Positions 25,699 through 34,121 of a stretch of 48,541 bases of DNA are shown piece by piece. The notes beneath the pieces were generated by a model, which had not been told where the DNA came from, did no database searches, and saw nothing but the letters and a program-made list of their open reading frames with translations. Position 1 is the stretch's first letter. Each line of letters starts with the position of its first letter. The stretch comes from Cupriavidus sp. 2SB (GTDB taxonomy: Bacteria > Pseudomonadota > Gammaproteobacteria > Burkholderiales > Burkholderiaceae): assembly GCF_005503625.1 (NCBI RefSeq), contig NZ_SCMX01000050.1, positions 1-48,541 of the forward strand, in the 5' to 3' direction. The position numbers and the translations under genes were made by a program.

Positions 25699-25751
25699 GT
25701 CGCTTCCTTTGCTTCTCTTGCTGCTTCACTACAGTGACTGCAGTGACCACG

Positions 25752-26042
25752 TCACAGCACGTCCAGGTCTACGAACTTCTCGGCCATACGCTCGCCACTG
25801 ATCCAGTGAGCGAGGCCGCTCTGGCGCCACAGGCCATCGAGCGTGGCATCGAAGGCGGGCGGTATGTCCGCGTAGCTCTCCATCCACGTCTGCAGCCCGG
25901 CGCGGGTCTCCGGCCTTCGCATGAGCGTACCACCAATCCCGGTGGCCTCGGCCACCGTTTCCATCCAGCGGTGCCACTGCGGCAACGCCTCGGCGGCGCG
26001 GTCCTCCGGCACCTTGAAGTAGACGTAGAGATGATCGCTCAT
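25752..26042 (-). CDS. DUF4936-family small protein
   Basis: A 96-residue soluble protein starting MSDHLYVYFKVPEDRAAEAL. The pattern, a ferredoxin-like half with Trp-rich segments (LPQWHRWMETVAEATG, then TWMESYADIPPAFDATLDGL), matches a small betaproteobacterial family found beside ygfZ and NRDE-protein genes. The function is unknown. The ATG at 26042 follows GGGGAA. It lies 19 bp downstream of ygfZ and probably shares its transcript. Confidence 0.75.
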   Translation of the reverse strand: MSDHLYVYFKVPEDRAAEALPQWHRWMETVAEATGIGGTLMRRPETRAGLQTWMESYADIPPAFDATLDGLWRQSGLAHWISGERMAEKFVDLDVL

Positions 26043-26061
26043 GTCTTGGTTCCCCGGTCGT

Positions 26062-27075
26062 TCAACTGGCGGATTCAGCCTCGTTCGGCAGCGGCACTTC
26101 GTACGGCAGCGCACGCGTGGAGACCGGCGAGCCATCCGCCGCGCCCAGATGCAGCGCGCCGGCCACAGCCGCGTCGATCTTCAGTTCGGCCAGTCCTTCC
26201 CATCCACCCAGCGGCGACGGGGCGGCATTGACCACCATGCCGCACGGCTGCGAGGGATCTTCGGGACGGAAAATCTCGGTGGCAGCGGTCGGCACCGCAC
26301 CTTCGCCGCCCACACGCCACATACGACGCTTGAGCGTGCCGCGATACTGGCTGCGCGCCACCACTTCCTGGCCGGGATAGCAGCCCTTGCGGAAATTGAC
26401 GCCGCCGATCAGCTCGAAGTTGATCATCTGCGGCACGAACTGCTCCTGCGTGGCGGCGGCGATGCGCGGGATGCCGGCGCCGATGTCGAGCCAGTCCCAG
26501 AATGCCGGTGCCGCCTGCGCCAGCGTCGCGCCCAGCGCCTGTTGCAGCGCCTCGGCGCGCGCGGACTCCGCCACGATCTGCCAGCGCGCTTCACCCTCGG
26601 CGTCGGCCAGGCGGATCACGCTCACGCCATCGGCATGCGCAGCGGACAGCGGCCCTTGCGGTGCGGGCAGGCCGGCTTGTTTCAGCGCGGCTTCGGCACC
26701 TGCGCCGGCCACGCCCAGCACGCGGTGTGTGGCGGAGAGGTCGGACAGTTTGGCCTTGGCGCGCAGCACGAACATCGACAGGCGCTTCTGGATGGCCGGC
26801 TGGATGTCGGCGGACAGTTGCAGCACGATGCCTTCGGCGTCGCGCCAGACCAGGAAGCTGGCCATCAGCCGGCCCTTGGCCGAGCAGTAGCCGGCCAGCC
26901 GCGCTGCATCGGCCGGCAGGTCTTCCACGGCGTTGGTCAACTGGCTGTGCAGGAAGGTGGCGGCGTCATCGCCGGCCACGCGGATCAAGGCCAGCCCGGC
27001 GGGCACGGTGACAATACCGGCGTGCGGCAGGGCGGCGAAGCTATCGGCGAGCGAGGGGAATTCAGTGGCGGACAT
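26062..27075 (-). CDS. ygfZ: folate-binding YgfZ/GcvT-like protein
   Basis: A 337-residue protein of the YgfZ/IBA57 family, which binds folate and helps assemble or repair certain Fe-S enzymes, including tRNA-modifying MiaB. The family signature KGCYPGQE is at 230-237 with the invariant Cys232. The N-terminal GDDAATFLHSQLTN and YCSAKGRLMASFLVW segments agree with the GcvT-like fold. The ATG at 27075 starts the conserved region; the frame is open upstream without homology. It is divergent from mltG, a common arrangement in Burkholderiales. Confidence 0.92.
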   Translation of the reverse strand: MSATEFPSLADSFAALPHAGIVTVPAGLALIRVAGDDAATFLHSQLTNAVEDLPADAARLAGYCSAKGRLMASFLVWRDAEGIVLQLSADIQPAIQKRLSMFVLRAKAKLSDLSATHRVLGVAGAGAEAALKQAGLPAPQGPLSAAHADGVSVIRLADAEGEARWQIVAESARAEALQQALGATLAQAAPAFWDWLDIGAGIPRIAAATQEQFVPQMINFELIGGVNFRKGCYPGQEVVARSQYRGTLKRRMWRVGGEGAVPTAATEIFRPEDPSQPCGMVVNAAPSPLGGWEGLAELKIDAAVAGALHLGAADGSPVSTRALPYEVPLPNEAESAS

Positions 27076-27143
27076 GCAGACGGTCCCGGAAGACGGTGAT
27101 CGGTGGTGAAATTGGGGGCGGCAGTGCCATCGTACAAGGTCAT

Positions 27144-27162
27144 ACGCAGCGTAGTGCTGCGT
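27144..27162. promoter_or_regulatory. palindrome in the ygfZ-mltG divergent gap
   Basis: ACGCAGC (27144-27150) and GCTGCGT (27156-27162) are perfect inverted arms with a 5-bp spacer, 69 bp upstream of ygfZ and 137 bp upstream of mltG. It could be an operator for the divergent pair, but no known motif is matched. Confidence 0.3.
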
Positions 27163-27298
27163 CGCCTGTAACGTGTGGTGACACATAGGCCACAAGGCTC
27201 CCGGTATTATATGGGCCTGCCGTCATTCCGACCGGCCGCGCGTCTTGCCAGCGCCATATGCTTTCCGCCGATAGTCCCTCGATTGTTCCAATCACTAC

Positions 27299-28297
27299 AT
27301 GAAACGCCTGTTCCTGCGCCTGGTCGGGGTGCTGATTGTCTCCGCAGCAGCGCTTGCGGGTGGCTTTGCCTGGTGGGCAAACCAGCCGCTCGGCCTGTCC
27401 GCCTCGCCCATAGAAGTCATCGTCAAGCCCAATTCGGGCGTGGCCAGCGTCGGCCGCCAACTACAGCGCGGCGGCGTGACCATGGACCCTCGCATGTTCC
27501 AGTTGTTGGCCCGGATCACGGGCCACGCCACCGACCTGAAGGCCGGGGGCTACCAGTTCGAAACCGGCGTGACGCCGTTCGAAGTGGTCGAGAAAATCGC
27601 GAAGGGCGACGTGTCGCACTACGTGGTCACCGTGATCGAGGGGTGGGAGTTCCGCAAGATGCGCGCGGCCGTGGATGCCAGCCCGGCGCTGAAGCATGAC
27701 ACGCAGGGCATGTCGGACGCCGACCTGATGAAGGCGATTGGCGCGGCGGAAACCTCGCCCGAGGGCTTGTTCTTCCCCGATACCTACCTCTTTGCCCGCG
27801 GCAGCAGCGATATCGAGTTGTACAAGCACGCCTACCGCGCGATGCAGAAACGCATCAACGATGCCTGGAACGCGCGCGCGCCGGACTTGCCCTACAAGAC
27901 GCCGTACGAGGCGCTGATCATGGCGTCGATCGTGGAGAAGGAAACCGGGCAGGCGTCGGAGCGGCCGATGATTGCGGCGGTGTTCGTGAATCGGCTGCGC
28001 AAGAACATGATGCTGCAGACCGATCCGACCGTGATCTACGGCATCGGCCCGACTTTCGACGGCAATATCCGCAAGAAGGATCTGACCACGGACACCCCGT
28101 ACAATACGTACACCCGTGCCGGCCTGCCGCCGACGCCGATCGCGCTGCCGGGCCTGGCCTCGCTGGCCGCGGCTACCACGCCGGCGCCGTCTGACGCGCT
28201 GTACTTCGTGGCGCGTGGCGACGGCAGCAGCCATTTCTCGACATCACTTCCCGAACACAACCGCGCGGTAGACAAGTACCAGCGCGGCAAACCGTAA
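27299..28297 (+). CDS. mltG: endolytic murein transglycosylase MltG
   Basis: A 332-residue inner-membrane protein that cuts nascent glycan strands and limits their length. The N-terminal anchor is residues 5-27 (LFLRLVGVLIVSAAALAGGFAWW). A LysM-like region follows (IEVIVKPNSGVASVGRQL), and the YceG catalytic domain has GLFFPDTYLF and IVEKETGQ with the catalytic Glu213. The C-terminal PTPIALPGLASLAAA is conserved. Four bp separate it from tmk, the normal mltG-tmk-holB order. Confidence 0.95.
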   Translation: MKRLFLRLVGVLIVSAAALAGGFAWWANQPLGLSASPIEVIVKPNSGVASVGRQLQRGGVTMDPRMFQLLARITGHATDLKAGGYQFETGVTPFEVVEKIAKGDVSHYVVTVIEGWEFRKMRAAVDASPALKHDTQGMSDADLMKAIGAAETSPEGLFFPDTYLFARGSSDIELYKHAYRAMQKRINDAWNARAPDLPYKTPYEALIMASIVEKETGQASERPMIAAVFVNRLRKNMMLQTDPTVIYGIGPTFDGNIRKKDLTTDTPYNTYTRAGLPPTPIALPGLASLAAATTPAPSDALYFVARGDGSSHFSTSLPEHNRAVDKYQRGKP

Positions 28298-28301
28298 TCA
28301 C

Positions 28302-28904
28302 ATGGGCGGCAAATTCATCACGTTTGAAGGTATCGACGGCGCGGGCAAGAGCACCCATATCGAATGGGTGGCCGAGCGCCTGCGCGCCCGTGGCAACGTC
28401 GTGACCACGCGCGAGCCGGGCGGCACGCCGCTGGGCGAGGATCTGCGCCAGTTGCTGCTGCATCGCAAGATGGACCTCGAAACCGAGGCGCTGCTGATGT
28501 TCGCGGCACGACGCGAGCATATTGCCGAAGTCATTGCCCCGGCCCTCGCACGCGGGGACTGGGTCATTTCCGATCGTTTCACCGATGCCACGTTTGCCTA
28601 TCAGGGCGGGGGCAGGGGGCTGGCGCTCGACCGGCTGGAAGCGCTGGAGGCCTGGGTGCAGCGCGGCCTGCAACCGGACCTGACGCTGTTGTTCGACGTG
28701 CCGCTGGAAACCGCCGCCGCGCGGCTGGCCAATGCGCGCGAGCCAGACAAGTTCGAGGCGGAGTCCCGCGCGTTCTTCGAGCGGACACGCAACGAATACC
28801 TGCGACGGGCCGCCCAAGCGCCGCAGCGCTTCAGGGTCATCGACTCGACCCGCTCCATCGACGAGATTCGCGTGACGCTCGAAGAGATCATCGCAAGTCT
28901 CTGA
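28302..28904 (+). CDS. tmk: thymidylate kinase
   Basis: A 200-residue P-loop kinase that phosphorylates dTMP to dTDP. The Walker A GIDGAGKST is at 10-18, TTREPGGTPLGEDLRQLLL near 36 binds dTMP, ISDRFTDATFAYQGGGRG near 90 is the DR motif region, and a lid follows near 140. All expected residues and the length fit a bacterial Tmk. It sits between mltG and holB. Confidence 0.96.
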   Translation: MGGKFITFEGIDGAGKSTHIEWVAERLRARGNVVTTREPGGTPLGEDLRQLLLHRKMDLETEALLMFAARREHIAEVIAPALARGDWVISDRFTDATFAYQGGGRGLALDRLEALEAWVQRGLQPDLTLLFDVPLETAAARLANAREPDKFEAESRAFFERTRNEYLRRAAQAPQRFRVIDSTRSIDEIRVTLEEIIASL

Positions 28905-28989
28905 GTTTTATGGCTTATATCCGCGCGGTGATGTCGGCGTACGTCCCTCCGACAATACATGACGTCATGGCGCTAACCGATTGATTCAC

Positions 28990-30006
28990 ATGCTTTATCC
29001 CTGGCAACGAGAAGACTGGCAGCGGCTGACCGCCTTGCGCGACCGGCTGCCCCACGCGCTGCTGCTGCACGGCCAGCAAGGCATCGGCAAGCGCGACCTG
29101 GCGCTGCATTTTGCGCAGGGCCTGCTTTGCGAAGCGCCGCTCGCCGACGGTCAGCCATGCAACCACTGTGGTGCGTGCCACTGGTTCGGCCAGGGCAACC
29201 ATCCTGACTTCACCGTGGTTCGGCCCGAGGCGCTGGAGGCCGGTGAAGGCGGCGAGGGGGATGCCGAGTCCGGATCGAGCAGCAAGAAGAAGGCGCCGAG
29301 CAAGATCATCCGCATGGAGCAGGTGCGCCAGTTGATCGAGGCGGTGGGCGTCGGTACGCACCGGGCCGGGCTGCGCGTGGTGGTGGTGTACCCGCTCGAT
29401 GCGCTCCAGACCGAAGGTGCCAACGCACTGCTCAAGACGCTGGAAGAGCCACCGCCATCGACGGTCTTCCTGCTGGTCACGGACCGCATCGACCGCGTGC
29501 TGCCGACTACCTTGTCGCGCTGCCGCCAGTTTTCCGTGGCGCCGCCGAGCGCGGCGGCGGCACTGGAATGGCTGCGCAGCCAGGGCGTGGCCGATGTGGA
29601 GGCGCAACTGGCGCAGGCCGGCGGCGCACCGCTGACCGCGCTGCATGCCGCCGAGGCCGAGGAGCAACCATTGCTGCGCCTGCTGGTGAGCCAGCTTGGC
29701 GCAGGTCCGACCTTCGACGCACTGGCCGCCGCCGAGCAACTCCAGAAACTGCCGGTGCCGATGGTACTGGGCACGCTGCAACGCTGGACCTACGATTTGC
29801 TGTCGATCTCGCTGGGTACGGGCCCGGCCCGCTATTTCCCCAAGGAACAGGCCGCGCTGGGACGTTGCGCCGGCGCAACCGATGCCCATCGCCTGCAGGG
29901 GTTTGCCGGGCGGCTGGTGAACCATCGGCGCAGCGAGAATCATCCGCTGGCGGCACGCCTGGTCATGGAGTCGGTCTTTCTCGATTACCGGCAGATTTTT
30001 CGCTAG
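28990..30006 (+). CDS. holB: DNA polymerase III subunit delta'
   Basis: A 338-residue clamp-loader subunit. The N-terminal AAA+ domain has a degenerate P-loop (HGQQGIGKRDLALHF, near 27-41), and a four-cysteine zinc module is visible in LLCEAPLADGQPC-NHCGAC. SRC near residue 178 (LPTTLSRCRQFSV) is the sensor region shared by clamp-loader subunits. An acidic and Ser/Lys-rich insert (GEGGEGDAESGSSSKKKAP) between the zinc module and the following helix is longer than in many homologues. The ATG at 28990 fits MLYPWQREDW, the conserved start. Confidence 0.93.
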   Translation: MLYPWQREDWQRLTALRDRLPHALLLHGQQGIGKRDLALHFAQGLLCEAPLADGQPCNHCGACHWFGQGNHPDFTVVRPEALEAGEGGEGDAESGSSSKKKAPSKIIRMEQVRQLIEAVGVGTHRAGLRVVVVYPLDALQTEGANALLKTLEEPPPSTVFLLVTDRIDRVLPTTLSRCRQFSVAPPSAAAALEWLRSQGVADVEAQLAQAGGAPLTALHAAEAEEQPLLRLLVSQLGAGPTFDALAAAEQLQKLPVPMVLGTLQRWTYDLLSISLGTGPARYFPKEQAALGRCAGATDAHRLQGFAGRLVNHRRSENHPLAARLVMESVFLDYRQIFR

Positions 30007-30140
30007 ACGAGACGCAAGTTTGCGATGCGTCTCAAACTGCGCGCCGCCCGTAGGCACGGCGGTGCGCGCGTGGTAAAAGTCGAGCCACGGGTTTCCATGC
30101 CCGGCCAGTTACGATAAATAGCCTGCGCAAAGCGGGCAAC

Positions 30141-30605
30141 ATGGGGTCAATGATGAATGCACCAGCCACGACGCCACCGCTGACAGCGGCAGGCATACCG
30201 CCGAGGAATCCGGCACCCGCCCGTCCGGCCACCCCCCCAGCGGGAGCCGGTCCGGCTCCCGGGACTCCACAGCGTCCCAATGTGTTGTCGCTGTCGATCA
30301 AGGATCAGGCCGGACTGTACGCGGCCTACATGCCGTTCCTGGCGCGCGGCGGCATCTTCGTGCCGTCGAACCGCCCGTTCCGGCTGGGGGAGCCGGTGTT
30401 CCTGGTGCTGTCGTTGCTGGACCGCCCGCAGAAGTACCAGATACAAGGCGTGGTGGCGTGGATTACCCCGGCTGGCACGCCGATGAAGACGCCCGGCGTG
30501 GGCGTGCATCTGCCGGACGATGACAATGGCCGCATGCTCAAGCGTGCGGTGGAAGAACTGCTGGGCAAGACGATCGAATCGGGCAAGCCCACGCAGACGA
30601 TATAA
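30141..30605 (+). CDS. pilZ: PilZ-domain protein, type IV pilus assembly type
   Basis: A 154-residue protein with a Pro/Ala-rich N-terminal tail (residues 1-45) and one PilZ domain (about 47-145). The segment SLSIKDQAGLYAAYMPFLARGGIFVPSNRPFRLGE is the founding PilZ type involved in twitching motility. The RxxxR and (D/N)xSxxG residues that bind cyclic di-GMP in other PilZ domains are absent, as in that founding type. It follows holB in the conserved holB-pilZ-tatD order. The start may be the ATG at 30141 or one of the two at 30150 and 30153. Confidence 0.9.
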   Translation: MGSMMNAPATTPPLTAAGIPPRNPAPARPATPPAGAGPAPGTPQRPNVLSLSIKDQAGLYAAYMPFLARGGIFVPSNRPFRLGEPVFLVLSLLDRPQKYQIQGVVAWITPAGTPMKTPGVGVHLPDDDNGRMLKRAVEELLGKTIESGKPTQTI

Positions 30606-30647
30606 CTCAAGGAAAATGCGAGGTTTGCCTCGCAAGTTATTGGATTT

Positions 30648-31157
30648 ATGAGTCATTCTGGATTTACCGTGCGGATTGCCACGCGCGAGGACCTGCCCGG
30701 CATCGTCGAGATCTACAACAGCACGGTGGCCTCGCGCATGGTGACGGCCGATACCGAGCCGGTCAGCGTGGCATCCCGCGAGGGCTGGTTCGATGCCCAT
30801 CTGCCAGAGCGTCGTCCACTGTGGGTGTGCGAGGATGCCGAAGGCCGCATGGCCGGGTGGGTGAGCTTTTCGGATTTCTATGGCCGGCCCGCCTATGGCG
30901 CCACGGCCGAGGTCTCGATCTATCTGCACGAGGACCAGCGCGGCAAGGGCCTTGGCCGCTTCCTGCTGGCCGAGGCCGTGGCCCATGCGCCGAAGGTCGG
31001 CGTGAAGACGCTGCTCGGCTTTATCTTCGGCCACAATGCGCCGAGCCTGGCGCTGTTCGAGCGGCATGGCTTTACCCGTTGGGGGGATCTGCCGCGCGTC
31101 GCCGTGCTCGACGGCGTGGAACGCGACCTCGTGATCCTGGGCCGCCGGCTCGATTGA
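30648..31157 (+). CDS. GNAT-family N-acetyltransferase (phosphinothricin acetyltransferase-like)
   Basis: A 169-residue GNAT enzyme. VRIATREDLPGIVEIYNSTV at the start and EVSIYLHEDQRGKGLGRFLL near 90-110, with the acetyl-CoA loop QRGKGLG, match the phosphinothricin N-acetyltransferase-like group, many of which acetylate methionine sulfone or sulfoximine. The native substrate is unknown. It lies 42 bp after pilZ and 17 bp before tatD, so it interrupts an otherwise conserved pair and is probably cotranscribed. Confidence 0.88.
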   Translation: MSHSGFTVRIATREDLPGIVEIYNSTVASRMVTADTEPVSVASREGWFDAHLPERRPLWVCEDAEGRMAGWVSFSDFYGRPAYGATAEVSIYLHEDQRGKGLGRFLLAEAVAHAPKVGVKTLLGFIFGHNAPSLALFERHGFTRWGDLPRVAVLDGVERDLVILGRRLD

Positions 31158-31174
31158 GTTTCAAGAGAGTGCCG

Positions 31175-31972
31175 ATGTTCGTAGATTCCCACTGCCATAT
31201 CGATTTCCCCGACCTGTCCGCGCGCCTGCCTGAACTGCTCGCGAACATGAAGGCCAACCAGGTTACGCATGCGCTGTGCATCTCCGTGACGCTGGAAGAT
31301 TTTCCGCGCGTGCTGGCGCTGGCCGAACAGCATCCGAACCTGTACGCGTCCGTGGGTGTCCACCCGGACTACGAGGAGGATGCCGAGGAGCCCACGCTGG
31401 AACGGCTGGTGACGCTCTCCAACCATCCGCGCGTGGTCGGCACCGGCGAGACGGGCCTCGACTACTACCGCCTCAACGGTCGCAGCGTCGAAGACATGGA
31501 GTGGCAGCGCGATCGTTTCCGCACCCACATCCGTGCCGCAAGGCAAACCGGCAAGCCGCTGATCATCCATACGCGCTCGTCAGCCGACGACACGATCCGG
31601 CTGATGCAGGAAGAGAACGCCCGGGAAGCCGGAGGCGTGATGCACTGTTTCACCGAGACCTGGGACATCGCCAAGCGGGCGCTCGACGAGGATTTCTATA
31701 TCTCGTTCTCGGGCATCGTGACGTTCAAGAGCGCGGCGGACCTGCAGGAGACCGCGAAGAAAGTGCCGCTGGACCGCATGCTGATCGAGACCGATTCGCC
31801 GTATCTGGCGCCGGTGCCATATCGCGGCAAGACCAACGAACCGGCCTGGGTGCGTCACGTGGGCGAATTCATCGCCCATCTGCGCGGCGTGCCGGTAGAA
31901 CAGATTGCCGAACAGACGACGGATAATTTCTTCCGTCTTTTCAAGCACATCGACAGGAATGCTCATGTTTGA
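31175..31972 (+). CDS. TatD-family metal-dependent DNase
   Basis: A 265-residue TIM-barrel hydrolase. The metal ligands are visible in DSHCHIDF at 4-11, the GETGLDYY motif near 92, PLIIHTRSSADD near 130, MHCFTETWDIA near 155 and ETDSPYLAPVPYRGK near 205. TatD enzymes are magnesium-dependent 3'-5' exonucleases linked to DNA repair and degradation. The conserved start MFVDSHCH sets the ATG at 31175. The 3' end overlaps the ankyrin gene by 8 nt. Confidence 0.93.
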   Translation: MFVDSHCHIDFPDLSARLPELLANMKANQVTHALCISVTLEDFPRVLALAEQHPNLYASVGVHPDYEEDAEEPTLERLVTLSNHPRVVGTGETGLDYYRLNGRSVEDMEWQRDRFRTHIRAARQTGKPLIIHTRSSADDTIRLMQEENAREAGGVMHCFTETWDIAKRALDEDFYISFSGIVTFKSAADLQETAKKVPLDRMLIETDSPYLAPVPYRGKTNEPAWVRHVGEFIAHLRGVPVEQIAEQTTDNFFRLFKHIDRNAHV

Positions 31973-32708
31973 TCTGAAGATGCGACGCATGGCCTCCGCC
32001 ATGGCGCTCGTGGGCCTGTCCGCGATGGCGGGCTGCGCGCTGGTGCAGGCGGCTCCAGCGGACGACATGCGTAAGGCCGTGGAATTCGACGACGGCAACA
32101 CGGTGCAGAAACTGCTGCAGAAAGGCGTGGACCCGAACCTGACGGACAACCGCGGCAATCCGTTACTGGTGCTGGCCCTGCGCGAGAAATCGACCAAGGC
32201 GGCCAAGGTGCTGATCAAGGCGAAGAACATCGACCTCGACAAGACCAACCCGGCTGGCGAGAACGCGCTGATGATGGCGGCGCTGCAGGGCGACCTGGAG
32301 AGCATGAAGCTGATGGTCGATGGCGAAGAGGCCGAGGTGAACAAGAAGGGCTGGGCGCCGCTGCACTACGCGGCAACGAATGGCCACAACGACGTGGTCA
32401 AGTACCTGGTGGATCACGCGGCCTATATCGACGCTGAAAGCCCGAATGGCACCACGCCGCTGATGATGGCGGCGCGCGGCGGCCATATCGACACGGTGAA
32501 GCTGCTGCTGGACGAGGGCGCCGACCTGCGGCTCAAGAACCAGCAGGGCATGACGGTGATCGACTTCGCCGAGCAGTACAACCAGAAGGAAATCGCGGCC
32601 GGCCTCAAATCGCGCTGGCAGAAGGTCTATGGCAACGTGCCGGCCCCCGCGCCAGCGCCCAAGCCGTGGACGCCGCCTAACAGCCAGCCGCAACCCAAGC
32701 CTTACTGA
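31965..32708 (+). CDS. ankyrin-repeat protein, exported or lipid-anchored
   Basis: A 247-residue protein. Residues 8-32 form a signal sequence (MRRMASAMALVGLSAMAGCALVQA). It could be cut as a lipoprotein at Cys23 (MAGC, an imperfect lipobox) or by signal peptidase I after VQA. Four to five ankyrin repeats fill residues about 45-215, for example GWAPLHYAATNGHNDVVKYL and GTTPLMMAARGGHIDTVKLL. The C-terminus is a Pro-rich tail. It overlaps tatD by 8 nt (ATGTTTGA), a gene pair common in Cupriavidus and Ralstonia. Function unknown; ankyrin repeats bind proteins. An ATG at 31959 is an alternative start. Confidence 0.85.
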   Translation: MFDLKMRRMASAMALVGLSAMAGCALVQAAPADDMRKAVEFDDGNTVQKLLQKGVDPNLTDNRGNPLLVLALREKSTKAAKVLIKAKNIDLDKTNPAGENALMMAALQGDLESMKLMVDGEEAEVNKKGWAPLHYAATNGHNDVVKYLVDHAAYIDAESPNGTTPLMMAARGGHIDTVKLLLDEGADLRLKNQQGMTVIDFAEQYNQKEIAAGLKSRWQKVYGNVPAPAPAPKPWTPPNSQPQPKPY

Positions 32709-32720
32709 GTAAAGACATCC

Positions 32721-32746
32721 TTCCCCTGGGCGCCCGCTCAGGGGAA
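32721..32746. terminator. convergent-junction hairpin
   Basis: TTCCCCTG (32721-32728) pairs with CAGGGGAA (32739-32746). It lies 12 nt after the ankyrin gene stop and overlaps the stop of the opposite DnaJ-domain gene. T-runs are lacking, so terminator function is moderately likely. Confidence 0.45.
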
Positions 32747-33799
32747 ATCCCGCTCCGAGATCGGTACGGAGCGGGAGGTGCCGCCCGGCACCCCGTAGAG
32801 GCGGAACACGTTCCGGTTGGCGCTGGTGCCGCCGGACTCCCTCAGTTCCGCCAGTTCGAAGCGTTCCGACCGGAACAACTCTCCCGTATCCAGGCTCTGG
32901 TAGCGCAGGTCGTAGCTGCCGGGAGAAATCTCATCCATCGTGAATGACGTGCCGCCCCGCACGTAGCTTGTGCGCACCGGGAGCGGCGTGTTGCCCTCCA
33001 CGGACACCAGTTTCACCATGACATCGGACGGGCTGGCCGAGTTGTCGACGGTCAGCGTCGACAACCCGCTGTCGTTGAGCACCGGATAGCCGGGCAGGTA
33101 GCCTGACCGTGTCGGCCACGGCAGGCCACGCGGGGTCAACGTTGGCCGGATGTACTTGCTGTCACGGGTCGAGCCCGGCGCTACGGTGCGCGTCAGCGAT
33201 GACGCAGAGGGCGTCACGGAGGACGACAGGGTCGATGCGGTGGCGGCCGCCGGTACGCCGCGTCCGGCAGCGTTATCCCCCGACCAGTCGCTCAACAACA
33301 CTACGATCAGCGCGCCGATTCCCAGGTAGAGCGCAAACGAGCCGAGCTTCGGCAACGGGGTGGCGGGACCACTGTTGGGCGGCGCATCGCGCCATGAGCG
33401 GCGCGGCTTGCGTGTGCGGGCGGGCTGTTCGGCAGCCGGTTCGGGTTCGCTGGCGGCCGGGGGCGGAGCGGGGCGCTGGGCCTGCTGGCGTTGCGCGGCC
33501 TGTCGTTGTTGCTGGGCCTGGGCGGCACGGTAGGCCTGCCGCTGCTGCGTGGCCTGGCGCTGCTTCTGGTCGGCTTCGCGTTTCTCCTGCGCGACGATCC
33601 ACTGGTCATGCTCGGCGCGCTTCTCCGGATCGCGCAGCACGTCATAGGCGGCGTTCAGCAGCCGCATGATGCGGTTGGCCTCCTCGCTGTCGGCGTGGCG
33701 GTCGGGATGGTATTTCTGGCTCAGGGACTTGTACGCGGCCCGGATGACTTCCGCGGGCGCGTCGCGTGAGACCTTGAGGTTGTCGTAGTGGCTATGCAT
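32738..33799 (-). CDS. membrane-anchored J-domain (DnaJ) protein
   Basis: A 353-residue protein. Residues 1-65 are a J domain with the essential HPD at 31-33 (KYHPDRHAD), so it can stimulate a DnaK partner. Residues about 70-125 are Gln/Arg/Ala-rich and probably coiled coil, followed by a Pro-rich basic linker. One membrane segment is seen (LGSFALYLGIGALIVVLL), then a Ser/Thr-rich stretch and a C-terminal beta-rich domain of about 120 residues, probably periplasmic (SPSDVMVKLVSVEGNTPL, ISPGSYDLRYQSLDTGELF). I place the start at the ATG at 33799; a TTG 18 nt upstream is less likely. Its partner and client are unknown. Confidence 0.85.
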   Translation of the reverse strand: MHSHYDNLKVSRDAPAEVIRAAYKSLSQKYHPDRHADSEEANRIMRLLNAAYDVLRDPEKRAEHDQWIVAQEKREADQKQRQATQQRQAYRAAQAQQQRQAAQRQQAQRPAPPPAASEPEPAAEQPARTRKPRRSWRDAPPNSGPATPLPKLGSFALYLGIGALIVVLLSDWSGDNAAGRGVPAAATASTLSSSVTPSASSLTRTVAPGSTRDSKYIRPTLTPRGLPWPTRSGYLPGYPVLNDSGLSTLTVDNSASPSDVMVKLVSVEGNTPLPVRTSYVRGGTSFTMDEISPGSYDLRYQSLDTGELFRSERFELAELRESGGTSANRNVFRLYGVPGGTSRSVPISERDFP

Positions 33800-34121
33800 C
33801 AGGCGGGAAAGACGCAATATCGGAGGTCGACAACTGATAACGGCAAGTCGTGGCGAATCTCAAGCGCGGAATGCACGGCAAGCTGCTGCACGACAAACGG
33901 CGCGCGGATCGAACCGTGCGCCATTATCGCGTGGGTGCGGGAGTGATGTCTGAGGGATGCCGAACAGAACGCCGGGCAGGGCAATGACGCCCGAGGCTGA
34001 ATTCTAGGAATCGCACGCATAAAACGCCAGTTACACGTAAGGATGATTGGCCGCTCGGACACGGACTCGTACTCTGCGCGTCGGAACTTCCCCGTCGCCT
34101 GCCCCCGCCTGCGAGTCCCCC
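33800..34121. other. divergent intergenic region, J-domain gene / oxidase operon
   Basis: I see no gene here. The region must hold the promoters of both divergent transcripts. I looked for an FNR/Anr box (TTGAT-N4-ATCAA), the usual control site of cbb3 oxidases, and did not see one. Confidence 0.5.

Noticed and set aside
33901..33922. GGTTCGATCC-like T-loop sequence on the minus strand, suggesting a tRNA.
   Set aside because: The flanking bases do not form a proper T-stem and no acceptor stem or anticodon arm can be drawn.
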